Origin: Solimonas fluminis
GTDB taxonomy: Bacteria > Pseudomonadota > Gammaproteobacteria > Nevskiales > Nevskiaceae
Direction of reading: 5' to 3'
Assembly: GCF_002930645.1 (NCBI RefSeq)
Contig: NZ_PSNW01000004.1
Coordinates: 186,370 to 250,369 of the forward strand
DNA: 64,000 nt
Part shown: positions 48,644-58,039 of the stretch, piece by piece
Layout: each line of letters starts with the position of its first letter
How positions within the stretch are numbered: position 1 is the stretch's first letter
Notes under the pieces: generated by a model
The model's database searches: none
Seen by the model: the letters and a program-made list of their open reading frames with translations, nothing else
Told to the model about the DNA's origin: nothing
Translations under genes and position numbers: made by a program

Positions 48644-48888
48644 CGGGCGTAAAATCTGAGTGCCTATTCGGCATAACTATGCCGCCTCTCGGCTTGGCTA
48701 CACAAGGCGGCGCACGGTGCCAGGTCGATGACCGTGGTCGCCCAAATTCAACAACCTGACGAGTGAATCAGGTCGGCTTAAATGGGCTGAGCGGCAGAGC
48801 TATGTCTTGAATGCCCGCTTTGCTGCCGACATTTGAGTCGCCACGACATCCGCTTCGGGCTGAAATCGGCCATTGCCCATCAGCACCC
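48644..48888. other. gene-free spacer upstream of cassette array
   Basis: No gene supported on either strand. It contains ACCTGA-CGAGTGAA-TCAGGT followed by CGGCTTAAA (about 48754-48784), which looks like half of a decayed attC or recombination site, and otherwise no clear structure. This is where intI and attI would be expected in a complete integron; neither is present. Confidence 0.5.
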
Positions 48889-48890
48889 AG

Positions 48891-48922
48891 AATAAAAGGC
48901 CGAGCCCTCACGAGCCCGGCCT
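48891..48922 (-). terminator. intrinsic terminator of the RoxA-like gene
   Basis: On the minus strand AGGCCGGGC pairs with GCTCGGCCT (one G-U pair) around an 8-nt loop, followed by TTTTATT. It lies 22 bp after the stop of the cytochrome gene. Confidence 0.85.
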
Positions 48923-48944
48923 CACGGCGCCCCCCAAGCTCCAC

Positions 48945-51362
48945 CTACAACGTCTTCAGGTACTCGATGATGGCCCTGCGCTCCTGGTCCGTGAGCACGG
49001 CCGTGAAGGCGTGGCCCTGGTTGCCCTGGCTGTAGAGGTTGGTGTTGAACACCTTGCGGTTCTCGATGTTCTGCTGCGTCATCAGCAAACCCTCCGGCCG
49101 CGGCAGGTTCCAGGTCAGGCCGATCAGCTTGTAGATCTCGCCCAGCAGCGCCTGCACCGGCGAGGGTGCCTCCGGATTGAGCGGATTGCAGGCGATGTAG
49201 GGCTGCGAGCCGGTGGCGCCGCAGGGAATCTCGTCGTACTTCCAGCCGAGCTTGTCGCTGTCGTAGGCGCGCTGCAGGTTGGTGTCGTAGCCCATCACCA
49301 CCCTGCCCTCCTGGTCCGCGCGTGCGGGAGCGGAGCGGCGCTTCCAGATGTTGGGCCGCTCGCTGTCGGGGTCCAGCACGCCCCAGATGTTGGGCACCGA
49401 GCCGTTGTGGAAGTACGGCGCGGCGGCCCAGATGCCCCACAGCGGCGGCGCCAGGTAGATCGGCGTGTTGTCTTCCGTATGGCCGGCGTTGCCCAGGCCG
49501 CAGGACACCACCGCCTGGTTGAGGATGGCGGGGCTCACGCTGCCGTCGGCGTTGCGCAGGCTCTGCATGGCGTCGGCATACACCGGGTCCGTTCCGGCGA
49601 TGGACGTGGGGATGGTATAGGCCGCGATGCCGGCCAGCTCCGGCGTGTCGAGGTAGGCCGGATCGTGCGTGTAGCGCGGCGAGTAGGCGCCATGGCAGCC
49701 GGCGCAGGAGCCGTTGCCCTGGTCCGGGCGCGGCACGGGGTTGTCCAGCCCGTCGCCCCAGAGGTCCTTGGAGTGGAACAGGATGGCGCCCTGCTCCGCC
49801 AGCGCCGTGTTCACCGGCCCCGGGTAACGCGGCGAGGCCAACGTCTCCGCCCAGGTCTGGAACGGACCGGAGTGCGCGTCCATCCAGCCCAGCGCCTCGT
49901 CGGCGCCGCCACTGAGGCTCTTGACCAGGTCGTAGTACGCGGCCAGATCGATGCGCGAGGAGTCCGTGGGCAGCACCGCGCCGTGGAACTTCTGCGGGCG
50001 GTAGGCCAGGTTCCACCAGGGCGGGCTCTTGATGTTGCCGATGGCCTGGCTCAGCACGATCTTGTCGTTGAGCAGCAGCGCGGGATCGCCGTTGCTGAAC
50101 AGGATGAAGGCGAGCTGGAAGAAGTCGATGGCGCCGCTGCCGCGGTTGGTGGAGATGGTGACCAGCGACAGCGCCGTGTTGGTGCCGAAGCCCGCCAGCC
50201 CTTCGGCCTTGCTGAAGTCGGAACTGGCCACGGCGAAGTCGCCGATGCTGCCGGCGCCGCCGAGCTGCGGACCCATGCCGGGCCCGTCGGCCTCGGTGCC
50301 GAGCTGGCCGTTGTGGCAGAAGATGCAGACCTTCTGCCCGATCTTGCCGGTCCAGGTGCCATCCGCCTTGCGGATCTGGCTGAACACCATCGGCAGCTGT
50401 CCGGAGCCGCCATCGGTCTGGTTCGGGTCCTCGCCCGGCAGCGGATAGGGATTGCGCACCGGGCTCAGCGGCGAGCCGTAGCGCTCCGCCACCAGCGCGT
50501 CGAAATTGTCGGGGCGCGCATCGAGTCCCCAGGCGGACTTCCACAGCTCGTTGTACTTCTCCGCCGGGATGCCGTCCGGGTTGTCGTTGCCGCCGGCAAA
50601 GGCGAACGGCGTGCCCGGCTCGCCCTGGCCGTGGCCGACGAAGCGGCCCAGCTCGGACTGCTCGCGCATCTCGCCGCAGGTCTTGGGCCGCGGCACGCCG
50701 TTGTCGCAGGACTTCCAGTAGGCGTTGAAGGCCACCGCCTTGCCCTGGTTCACGCCCGGCACCACCAGCGTGCGCGGGTCCGGCGGCAGCACGGCGCCGT
50801 CGGGCTTGTCCTTGCAGAAGTTGGACCAGGCGCCGCCGCCGCGCGGCCCGCCGAGCAGCGGAAGATCGCTGATGGCGCCGAGGTTGCCGAGCGCGCAGGC
50901 CGCCGGCGTGTCGTAGCCCTGCAGCAGCGCATCCATCTCGCGGTAGGCGTCGCTGCCCACCGGCCAGGGCTTGCCGCCGCTGTGCGTGCGCGTGTCGGTG
51001 CCGGACGCCATCCTGAGGATGCGCGACTTGCCGTTGCCGTTGCCGCCCAGCGCCAGCCAGGACTGCTTCAGCAGCTCGGCATCGCGGCTCTCGTCCTCCG
51101 CGAGCTGGAACCGCTTGCCGTCGGCCACGTCGGCCACGCCGCCGGGTACATGGCAGCTGCGGCAGAAATCCAGCCGCGGCTGCACGCGCTGCGTGAACAG
51201 CTCGCCGCAGTTCTTCACCTGCACGCTGCCGCGCGGGCCGCCGGGCCCGCCGCCGCTGGCGGGATCGCTGCGGCCGCCGTACTCGCCGCAGGCGGACAGC
51301 AGGACAGCACCGCCGAGCACGGCCAGCAGGCGCAAGGGGACACGCAGGTTTCGCAGGCTCAT
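48945..51362 (-). CDS. three-haem c-type cytochrome lipoprotein, RoxA-like
   Basis: An 805-residue exported lipoprotein (lipobox LLSAC, Cys25). Three haem-c motifs are seen: CRSCH (67-71), CIFCH (346-350) and CAGCH (553-557). The region between the second and third motifs and the segment PPLWGIWAAAPYFHNGSVPNIWGVLD resemble rubber oxygenase RoxA/RoxB and bacterial di-haem peroxidase/MauG relatives. Rubber oxygenases usually have two haem c groups; the additional N-terminal CxxCH is unusual. Probably a periplasmic or surface oxygenase or peroxidase; substrate unknown. A divergent TetR gene and shared palindrome suggest regulation. Confidence 0.88.
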   Translation of the reverse strand: MSLRNLRVPLRLLAVLGGAVLLSACGEYGGRSDPASGGGPGGPRGSVQVKNCGELFTQRVQPRLDFCRSCHVPGGVADVADGKRFQLAEDESRDAELLKQSWLALGGNGNGKSRILRMASGTDTRTHSGGKPWPVGSDAYREMDALLQGYDTPAACALGNLGAISDLPLLGGPRGGGAWSNFCKDKPDGAVLPPDPRTLVVPGVNQGKAVAFNAYWKSCDNGVPRPKTCGEMREQSELGRFVGHGQGEPGTPFAFAGGNDNPDGIPAEKYNELWKSAWGLDARPDNFDALVAERYGSPLSPVRNPYPLPGEDPNQTDGGSGQLPMVFSQIRKADGTWTGKIGQKVCIFCHNGQLGTEADGPGMGPQLGGAGSIGDFAVASSDFSKAEGLAGFGTNTALSLVTISTNRGSGAIDFFQLAFILFSNGDPALLLNDKIVLSQAIGNIKSPPWWNLAYRPQKFHGAVLPTDSSRIDLAAYYDLVKSLSGGADEALGWMDAHSGPFQTWAETLASPRYPGPVNTALAEQGAILFHSKDLWGDGLDNPVPRPDQGNGSCAGCHGAYSPRYTHDPAYLDTPELAGIAAYTIPTSIAGTDPVYADAMQSLRNADGSVSPAILNQAVVSCGLGNAGHTEDNTPIYLAPPLWGIWAAAPYFHNGSVPNIWGVLDPDSERPNIWKRRSAPARADQEGRVVMGYDTNLQRAYDSDKLGWKYDEIPCGATGSQPYIACNPLNPEAPSPVQALLGEIYKLIGLTWNLPRPEGLLMTQQNIENRKVFNTNLYSQGNQGHAFTAVLTDQERRAIIEYLKTL

Positions 51363-51403
51363 GGCTCTCCTCCACGGCGGCGATATAGTCCCGCTAAGAT
51401 AAA

Positions 51404-51419
51404 CCGAGTATTTGCTCGG
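51404..51419. promoter_or_regulatory. operator-like inverted repeat
   Basis: CCGAG (51404-51408) and CTCGG (51415-51419) form a perfect inverted repeat with a 6-bp spacer, and a further CTCGG occurs at 51425-51429. It lies in the 103-bp region between the divergent RoxA-like and TetR genes. Confidence 0.5.
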
Positions 51420-51465
51420 AACCACTCGGATTGGGCCTGCCGGAGCCCGCTGTTCAGAGGAGGCC

Positions 51466-52137
51466 ATGGCGGTGAGACAAGCATCTGATCTGCAATTGAA
51501 AAAGCAGCCCCGGCAAGCCCGCTCCAGGGCCACCGTGGAAGCCATCTGCGACGCCGCTGCTCGGCTTATGCAGGACGAGGGCTATGCCGCGGTGACGACC
51601 AACCGGGTGGCCGAGCGGGCCGGCGTCAGCGTCGGCTCCCTCTACGAATACTTCCCCAACAAGCAGTCCATCGTGGCGGCCACGCTGGGCGCCGCGCTGC
51701 GCGACATCGTCGCCGGCATCGGCCGCAGCCTGCATGAGGCACTGGCCCTGCCCGACCAGCCGCGCGCGGGCATCGACCACTGGATACGCGCCATCGTCGC
51801 GGCGCTGGAGTCCCGCGCCGGCCTGCTGCGCGTGGCGCTGAGCGAGGTGCCCTTCCTCGGCGAAATTCCGGAAGCGCGCGGCCTGTCGCAGGCGCTGGAG
51901 CAGATCGTGCGCAAGGGCCGCGACAAGAGCGCCGGCGTGGTGCGCCTCTACGACCCGGAAGCCAGCGCCTGGCTGCTCACCAGCATGGTGTGGACCGCGA
52001 TGCAGCAGATCGCCATGCAGCGGCCGGACCACCTCTCGCGCGAGCGCCTGATCGGCGCACTGGTCGAGATGGTGCTGCGGCAACTGTACGACGCCCCGGA
52101 AGCCGAGGCGCCGTCAGTGAGAGAATCAGGAAATTGA
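51466..52137 (+). CDS. TetR family transcriptional regulator
   Basis: A 223-residue TetR regulator: the HTH is TTNRVAERAGVSVGSLYEYFPNKQSIV, the ligand domain helical. It starts MAVRQASDLQLKKQPRQARSRAT with AGAGGAGG upstream. It is divergent from the three-haem cytochrome gene, and the inverted repeat at 51404 is the probable operator. A small unrelated gene follows 46 bp downstream. Confidence 0.9.
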   Translation: MAVRQASDLQLKKQPRQARSRATVEAICDAAARLMQDEGYAAVTTNRVAERAGVSVGSLYEYFPNKQSIVAATLGAALRDIVAGIGRSLHEALALPDQPRAGIDHWIRAIVAALESRAGLLRVALSEVPFLGEIPEARGLSQALEQIVRKGRDKSAGVVRLYDPEASAWLLTSMVWTAMQQIAMQRPDHLSRERLIGALVEMVLRQLYDAPEAEAPSVRESGN

Positions 52138-52183
52138 AGCGGGCCCGCGCCCGCCGCCCCGCATCTGCCATCAAGGACGCCCC

Positions 52184-52750
52184 GTGACGCTCGCCACCCT
52201 GATCACCTTCCCGGATTTCGGCGACCTGGCGCAAAGCGCCTTCCAGGCGGAGACGCCGCAGGTCTGCTCGTCCGAATCCGAGCTGGGCGAGGCCCTGCAG
52301 CGCTTCGCCACCCCCGCCGAGATACAGGCCAAGGCCGCCGAATGCGCGGCCGCGGGCCTGCACAACTATGCCTTCGGGCTCTGGTATCCCTCCATGAAGG
52401 GGCGCGCCGTCGAACGCCGCGTGACGCTGGACCCGCCGCGCGAGGGCAAGACCTTCCGCCACTCGCTGGCGGGCTGGGGGCTGATCCACCTGCATCTCTA
52501 CTTCCCGCAGCCCGGCAAGCTCCAGTGCCGGGTCGCCGTGAACTCGCAGGCCCGCGCCCGCTCGCGCCAGGACCGCTACCCCGACCTGGGCGCCGTCTCC
52601 GACTGGGACTGGCGCGCGGTGGAGTCCTACGCCTTCCGCCTGTCCCGCAAGCTCGCCGCGATGGGCCCTACCGTGCCGGTGATCCCGCCCGGCAGCGCCG
52701 CGCCGGAGGAACCCCGCCCGTCGCCTTGGCGCCGTCGCAAGGGACCGTGA
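52184..52750 (+). CDS. hypothetical protein
   Basis: A 188-residue protein read from GTG 52184 (AAGGA upstream). It contains a compact alpha/beta core (TPAEIQAKAAECAAAGLHNYAFGLWYPSMKG, FRHSLAGWGLIHLHLYFPQ, CRVAVNSQARARSRQDRYPDLG) and a Pro/Arg-rich tail. The HSLAGWGLIHLHLYF segment looks conserved-like, but I do not recognise a family. It follows the TetR gene in the same orientation. Confidence 0.7.
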   Translation: MTLATLITFPDFGDLAQSAFQAETPQVCSSESELGEALQRFATPAEIQAKAAECAAAGLHNYAFGLWYPSMKGRAVERRVTLDPPREGKTFRHSLAGWGLIHLHLYFPQPGKLQCRVAVNSQARARSRQDRYPDLGAVSDWDWRAVESYAFRLSRKLAAMGPTVPVIPPGSAAPEEPRPSPWRRRKGP

Positions 52751-52865
52751 ACGAGGAACCGCGGAGATTCGACCGGGCTTGGATTTGTCCCCCTCGTGCC
52801 GGGGCGGACGCGGCTGCGCCGTCGATCGATCCGCATGCCGTCCACCTCGCGGCGGCGGCATGAAC

Positions 52866-52891
52866 CGCCCGCCAGGTTTCCCTGGCGGGCG
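52866..52891. terminator. GC hairpin in intergenic region
   Basis: Perfect 11-bp stem CGCCCGCCAGG / CCTGGCGGGCG with a TTTC loop between converging genes. A second 8-bp stem, TCGCCGGC/GCCGGCGA, follows at 52941-52962. Neither has a T-tract. Confidence 0.45.
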
Positions 52892-52984
52892 CGGTCTCGC
52901 TGGCTCTTTGATCTGCCCGCGGCTCCGATGTCGATGGACCTCGCCGGCGTTCCTGCCGGCGATGCCCGTTCCGGCCCGGCGCCG

Positions 52985-53941
52985 CTACTGCCAGACTCGC
53001 ACGTAGTCGACCTGCGTGGTCGCAGGCAGCATGCCGACGCCGCCGTAGGCGTTGGCGCCGGTCCCGAGCGCCTGGGTCAACGCGATGATGTAGCGCTTGT
53101 CGAAGGCCGAGTCGTTGGAGTTGTTCACCAGGCACGACTGGCCGTTGACCAGCACCTCCAGGCGGTTGGCGGTCCACTCCAGCGTGTAGGTATTCCATTC
53201 GCCACGGTTTGCCTGGCAGGTCCACGCCGTGTTCACGCCCGGCTGCGGCCCCAGCAGGTCAGCGGAGTAGTGCAGGAACGGGATCGCCAGGTTCGGGTAC
53301 TGCGAATAGGTCTCGACGATGTCGATCTCGCCCGACAGGGGCCAGAGCGCGGTGCTGTGGTAGCGCACATCAGGCCACAGCCAGAAGGCTTCCTGGAGGC
53401 CGGGCGCGCTCGCCGACGGCACCTTGATGCGGGCCTCGAAACGACCGTACTTCTGCGAGAACAGGTAGTAGGTCGAAATCTGTCCTGCGGCGAATCGCGA
53501 ACCCGCGCGGTTGCTGGGACACCCGGCCACCGGCTGCGGCATCTCCTTCACGGACAGATTGAGATTGCCGCCGGACACGCTGATGACGGCCGGGTCGTCT
53601 ATGTAGCAGGCGTAGACCGTGTTGCTGCCGTTCACGAAGTTGGTTTGCGGCACCCACTTCGAACGATCCAGGTCGATGCCGTCGAAGTTGTCGGAGAAGG
53701 TGCACTGCCACGGAGTGCCATCGGATTTCACCACCGTTGCGCCGCAGCCCGCCGGATCGATCATCCCCGGAGCAGGTTGCGCGGTCTGCGGCGGTCCGAT
53801 CAGGTTGAGATTGCACGACAGTTCGTTTGCCAGGTTCGGCTTCCAGTCGGCGCAGGTGGCTGCGCCTGCCGCCTGGGCACCTACGGCAGCCGATACCGCG
53901 AGGATCGGAGTCAGCACTACGCTTGCGAATCGAGTGGGCAT
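52985..53941 (-). CDS. glycoside hydrolase family 16 protein
   Basis: A 318-residue secreted beta-glucanase-like enzyme. MPTRFASVVLTPILAVSAAVGAQAAGA is a signal peptide; the GH16 jelly roll carries the catalytic ExDxxE motif as GEIDIVE (Glu205, Asp207, Glu210) and flanking LSGEIDIVETYSQYP. The fold closes with TQVDYVRVWQ. Substrates of the family include beta-1,3/1,4-glucans, agar and carrageenan; this one is undetermined. A CBM-SGNH hydrolase gene lies 184 bp upstream on the same strand, so the pair may degrade a polysaccharide together. Confidence 0.92.
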   Translation of the reverse strand: MPTRFASVVLTPILAVSAAVGAQAAGAATCADWKPNLANELSCNLNLIGPPQTAQPAPGMIDPAGCGATVVKSDGTPWQCTFSDNFDGIDLDRSKWVPQTNFVNGSNTVYACYIDDPAVISVSGGNLNLSVKEMPQPVAGCPSNRAGSRFAAGQISTYYLFSQKYGRFEARIKVPSASAPGLQEAFWLWPDVRYHSTALWPLSGEIDIVETYSQYPNLAIPFLHYSADLLGPQPGVNTAWTCQANRGEWNTYTLEWTANRLEVLVNGQSCLVNNSNDSAFDKRYIIALTQALGTGANAYGGVGMLPATTQVDYVRVWQ

Positions 53942-54125
53942 GATCTTCTCCTCAGGTCTTTCCCATGCAGCCTAGGTACGTCGATTGGGGATTGTCTGTA
54001 GGAAAGCGCCTTCTCGATTCGTGCGCCGCGATTGTCCGGCCGCCGTAGCGCCGCAAATCCGATTCCTGGCCCAAGCGGGCGGCCTGAGAGCGATGGCCCG
54101 GGCAATCCAGGCCATTCACCCGGCT

Positions 54126-55403
54126 CTACTGCAGCGATCCTTCATAGAGATGCTTGTAGTGCCGCTGTCCCGCGGCATTGGGATGCCAGCCATCATTTGC
54201 CGCCGGATGCTCGTATCGATTGAGCATGTAGCGGGAGGGGCTGTCCGAGCAGGCAGAGCCGACCACGCCATTGTCCCGCGCCATGAACGGGCTGGTCCCG
54301 GCCATCGGATCGACATAGGCGATATCCGCCCCCGTCGCGGCCGCCACGGCTGCCGCGGTATCGCGGATCTTGTCGTTCACCCGCACCAGCATCTGGTTGA
54401 ACGAGACCCGCTCCCAGTTCTCCAGCCAGCTGCAGCCCACCGGATCGCCTTCGGGTGGAATGATGTAGGGATACCCCGCCGCGCGGATCCTGGCGTTGGG
54501 AGCCCGCTGGATGATGGCATTGAAGACATTGGTCAGCTTGGGGCCCAGCGCGTTCAGCTTGGTGTTGAACTGATCCTGCATCGATTGCCCGGCAATACCG
54601 CCCAGGCAAAGGATCGAACGGGTGCGGACACACTGGTCGAGCATCCAGATCAGCCCGGTATCGTTGCCGCCAATCGTGAAAGTCACGAGGTCCGTCGTGC
54701 CGGAAACACGCTCGATCTGCGGCGGCTCTCCTCCCAGCGAGGTGTTGAGGATGTGCCGCGTATCCGCGCCGCCGCAGGCCGCATTGGTCAGGCTCATGCC
54801 TTGCTCCGCGGCAAGCCAGACCTGCGCGGCATAGGCCGACCGCCCGCAATCCGAAGCATCGTAGCTGCCGGCGCCCCAGCCTGAGGAATACGAATCCCCC
54901 ATGGCCACATAGTCGAGGGGCTCCGGCGCTCCGTATTCGACCAGCGTGACCTGGTCCAGGAGCAGGCCCCGGTTGCAGATGTAGTCGTTGAACCACCAAC
55001 CACAAGCCTGGTTGGTGAATTCCACCTGGACCCGATTGAGACCGGCCGGAGACGCAACGGGAAAGCTGTAGTCCGTCCAGGCCGGGCTGCTCACGGATTG
55101 AGTGGCAATGACCGTACCGTTCAGCCAGATTCGCATCTTCGGCCACGTCCCCTGGTACTGCACGCCGGAAGCGCGGACCCTGACGCGGGTGAGATCGGAG
55201 CTTGAAGCCTCGAGCGTCCCGATGGAATTCCGCAGCAGCTTGGTCGCGGAGCCCCCGGACGCATGGGGATCATCGACGCTTGAAATCCCGACGGTGGAAT
55301 TCCACGAGAAAGCATCCTCCTGGAAATTCAATTGCTGACCGGCAGCGGCACTGCCGCCGGCACAAAGCAGAACGCCCGCAAGAGCCAGCTTCAGCGACTT
55401 CAT
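54126..55403 (-). CDS. secreted SGNH hydrolase with CBM60-like module
   Basis: A 425-residue exported protein. Signal peptide MKSLKLALAGVLLCAGGSAAA is followed by a ~140-residue beta module (VRVRASGVQYQGTWPKMRIWLNGTVI, GWWFNDYICNRGLLLDQVTLVEYG) resembling the CBM36/60 calcium-dependent xylan-binding family. The SGNH catalytic domain has GDS (169-171), GGND (245-248) and DxxH (404-407). Likely an esterase acting on an acylated polysaccharide. The six or more Cys suggest disulfides. Confidence 0.88.
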   Translation of the reverse strand: MKSLKLALAGVLLCAGGSAAAGQQLNFQEDAFSWNSTVGISSVDDPHASGGSATKLLRNSIGTLEASSSDLTRVRVRASGVQYQGTWPKMRIWLNGTVIATQSVSSPAWTDYSFPVASPAGLNRVQVEFTNQACGWWFNDYICNRGLLLDQVTLVEYGAPEPLDYVAMGDSYSSGWGAGSYDASDCGRSAYAAQVWLAAEQGMSLTNAACGGADTRHILNTSLGGEPPQIERVSGTTDLVTFTIGGNDTGLIWMLDQCVRTRSILCLGGIAGQSMQDQFNTKLNALGPKLTNVFNAIIQRAPNARIRAAGYPYIIPPEGDPVGCSWLENWERVSFNQMLVRVNDKIRDTAAAVAAATGADIAYVDPMAGTSPFMARDNGVVGSACSDSPSRYMLNRYEHPAANDGWHPNAAGQRHYKHLYEGSLQ

Positions 55404-55649
55404 GTTTTGCTCCAGGAATGGACGGCACCGAGCCAACGCCCTTTGCCCCGGCCGCGCAGTCTCAGGCCGTCATGCCATGCGGGACGGCCGGGCTGGCTCC
55501 GCGACACCCTAGGAAACTTCAGGGATCCTTCAAATGCTCGAGCCGGACGCCATTTGCGATATCCGGACAACGCCGCCCGTCCAGCCCTCCGGGGGCCATG
55601 AACCTGCAGTCAATGGCCTGGGCGGGGCTGCCGTCGACCTGCGAAGGCC

Positions 55650-57980
55650 CTAGGCACCCCTGGAGCTTCCCCGCTCGCGGCAGCGCCGGAATCTCTCCAG
55701 CAGTGGCGCGTACACCCCATCCTCCACAGGGCCGGCGCCCGCCCATTCGATCGCCATGGCATCCAGCGGCATTTCGTCGGCCCTCGGCCCCTGGCCCATG
55801 CTCTGCACCAGGCGTTGCAGCTGGTACTCGCGGCGCAGTGCCTGGTCCTCCGGAGGCGTCGGCATGTCCGCCAGGATCTCGGCACGGATGCAGAGCATCC
55901 TCAGGCTGGCCTCATTCGCCGCCAGGTCCGAGAAGCGCTCGCCTGCCAACCCCTGCCGGAGGGCTTCGAGCCCGCCCTTGGGCCAGCGCGGGACGGAAGC
56001 GATGTGGGCCTCGGCCGCCGCTTTCAGGGTGTCGAGCTGTTCCGCATCCAGGCCGCGAGCTGCGGCGAGCCGGTAGGCGCGCACCTGATCGGCGGCGTCG
56101 AAAAGATCGGCCCAGCGACGTTCGGCGTCACGCGCCTGCTGGCGCGCGATGGACTTCCTGCAGCGCTCCAGGCCCTGCTCCAGCCTGTTGCGGAGCCCGC
56201 GCGAATCCGCGCGCGGAAACTCGCCGATCGCATCGAAGGCGTTGCGCAGCTCGGCCAGCGCTCCGGCACGCGCCAGCAACTCCGCGCCTTCGAGGGCGGC
56301 GATCTGCTCGATCTGCTCACACAGGGCAATGGCCTGCGCCTTGTTGCTGTCGAGGCTGGCCGCGTAGTCGGCAAACTCCTTGTCGCGCTTCTGGAACACG
56401 GTGTCGCAGTGCTGGCGAAACTGCCCCCAGAGGCGCTGATCCGCCTCGCGCGGTACCGGACCCACCACCCGCCACTTCTGCTGCAGCTCCTTGATCTCCT
56501 CGATGGCCTTGCGGCCGTCCTCGCTGGCGGCCAACAGGCGGGCGCGCTCTATCAGCGACTCCTTCTGCTTCAGGTTGCGGGCGTACTCGGCATCCACCCG
56601 GCCCTGGATGCTCGCGCCAAGGGCCGCGAAGCCCTTCTCCTGCTGCCTGCCAGCCTGGCGATCCACCGGCGAGCAGTTGCGCCACTCCTGCTTCGTCTCG
56701 CGCAGGGTCCTGATGACAGCCTGCCAGTCCGGTTGCTCCCAGTTGCACTCCGCCTCGAACGCCGTCAATCGGGCGAGCAAGGCATCGCGGCGGCGCAGGT
56801 TCTCCTCGCGCACGAGGGCCTGGGCGGCAAAGTACTCCTTGCATGGCTGGTAGGCCTTCTGGGCTGCTTCCTGGAAGCGCTGCCAGTCGGCTTCCGTGTT
56901 CTCGCCCGCCCCCTTGCTCAGGCTGCGCCACTCCTCCTGCAGGCCCCGTATCCTGTCGGCGAGCGCCTGCGGATCCAGTGCCGCGCCGATGAGCGACTCC
57001 ATCTCCTCCGTCAGCTCGGCACGCTTGGGCGCCACCGAAAAGCTCTTCCAGTCCTTCAACTCGTTCAGCTGCTTGTCGAGTTGCTGTATCTGGCTGGCCA
57101 GGCTGGCCGGCAGGGGCGCGGCTCCGGCCAGCTTCTCCTCGATGAGGCGCCGCAACCCGGCCGCGCGCGAGCTGCCGCCGCCGCCAAGCGCGGTACGCGC
57201 CTTGCGGATCAGCTCGTCGATCTGGCGAATCGCCTGCTGCTCGGCCTGCTGCTGTTCGGCCCGCAGGCGCTTCTGCTCCTGGAGAACCCGGGCCTGCTCG
57301 GCCGCGGCCGCCGCGGATGCCTGCGCCTGCTCCTCGCGCAGGCGCCGTGCCTCTGCGGCGGCGTCGGCGGCAGCCTGCGCAAGTGCCGCCTGGGCCTCCT
57401 CCTGGCGCGAATGTTCGGCAATGGTCTCCCGCGAGCGCCCGATCCATAGCTGGACCCTTTCGCGCAATTCGGGATCGGCCTGCCCGGCCACCGCCTGCCA
57501 GCGGCCCTCGAGGTCGTCCAGCCTCGGGCCGGACAAGGCGTCGTACGGACGTTGGCTCCAGCGCTCCAGGGCTCCGGAGACATCCGTGATCTCGGCCTGC
57601 AGCTGCTCGCGCTTGCGGGCCTGCTCGTGCAGGGCATCGCGCTTGGACGTCAGGATCCTGTAGACGCTCTTGTCATTGCCGCCGCGGACATCCCGGATGA
57701 GCTGCCGCAGGACGTCCAGATCCTCGATGGCCTCGGCCGCCGCCTGGCGAATCTTGGTCGAGCTTCCCTCGACGACCAGCCTGGCCACCGCCTGCACGTC
57801 CCGGGCATCGATAGCCGACTGCAAGGCCCGCTGCTCGGCATCGGCGGCCAATGCACGCTCGGCGGCGCCAGGTCTCGAGGGCGCCTGCGGGGCCTCCTGG
57901 GGCAAGGCCGATCGGCGCGCCGGAGCCGAGGCGGGCGACGGCGAGGGCACTTTGCGAAACAGGCGCGAGAACAGCGACAT
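55650..57980 (-). CDS. DUF349 domain coiled-coil protein
   Basis: A 776-residue cytoplasmic protein. It begins MSLFSRLFRK with a Pro/Ala-rich linker, then a coiled-coil stretch around residues 195-265 (QAALAQAAADAAAEARRLREEQ), and several DUF349 repeats with the Trp-rich pattern (LQEEWRSLSKGAGENTEADWQRF, LQQKWRVVGPVPREADQRLWGQFR). Such proteins are widespread in Proteobacteria and other phyla but not functionally assigned; binding a large complex is plausible. It is a single gene. Confidence 0.88.
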   Translation of the reverse strand: MSLFSRLFRKVPSPSPASAPARRSALPQEAPQAPSRPGAAERALAADAEQRALQSAIDARDVQAVARLVVEGSSTKIRQAAAEAIEDLDVLRQLIRDVRGGNDKSVYRILTSKRDALHEQARKREQLQAEITDVSGALERWSQRPYDALSGPRLDDLEGRWQAVAGQADPELRERVQLWIGRSRETIAEHSRQEEAQAALAQAAADAAAEARRLREEQAQASAAAAAEQARVLQEQKRLRAEQQQAEQQAIRQIDELIRKARTALGGGGSSRAAGLRRLIEEKLAGAAPLPASLASQIQQLDKQLNELKDWKSFSVAPKRAELTEEMESLIGAALDPQALADRIRGLQEEWRSLSKGAGENTEADWQRFQEAAQKAYQPCKEYFAAQALVREENLRRRDALLARLTAFEAECNWEQPDWQAVIRTLRETKQEWRNCSPVDRQAGRQQEKGFAALGASIQGRVDAEYARNLKQKESLIERARLLAASEDGRKAIEEIKELQQKWRVVGPVPREADQRLWGQFRQHCDTVFQKRDKEFADYAASLDSNKAQAIALCEQIEQIAALEGAELLARAGALAELRNAFDAIGEFPRADSRGLRNRLEQGLERCRKSIARQQARDAERRWADLFDAADQVRAYRLAAARGLDAEQLDTLKAAAEAHIASVPRWPKGGLEALRQGLAGERFSDLAANEASLRMLCIRAEILADMPTPPEDQALRREYQLQRLVQSMGQGPRADEMPLDAMAIEWAGAGPVEDGVYAPLLERFRRCRERGSSRGA

Positions 57981-58039
57981 GGTTGACCTACACCGCGTGG
58001 GAGCCGGCCGCAGATTCTACTGGCGCGCGAAGGCGAGCG

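Noticed and set aside
48644-48944. Integrase gene or attI beside the cassette array
   Set aside because: No tyrosine-recombinase motif (RKHR boxes or Tyr region) in any frame here or elsewhere in the window.
48873-51488. 871-codon plus-strand frame
   Set aside because: Antisense to the three-haem cytochrome gene, no motif or ribosome-binding site.
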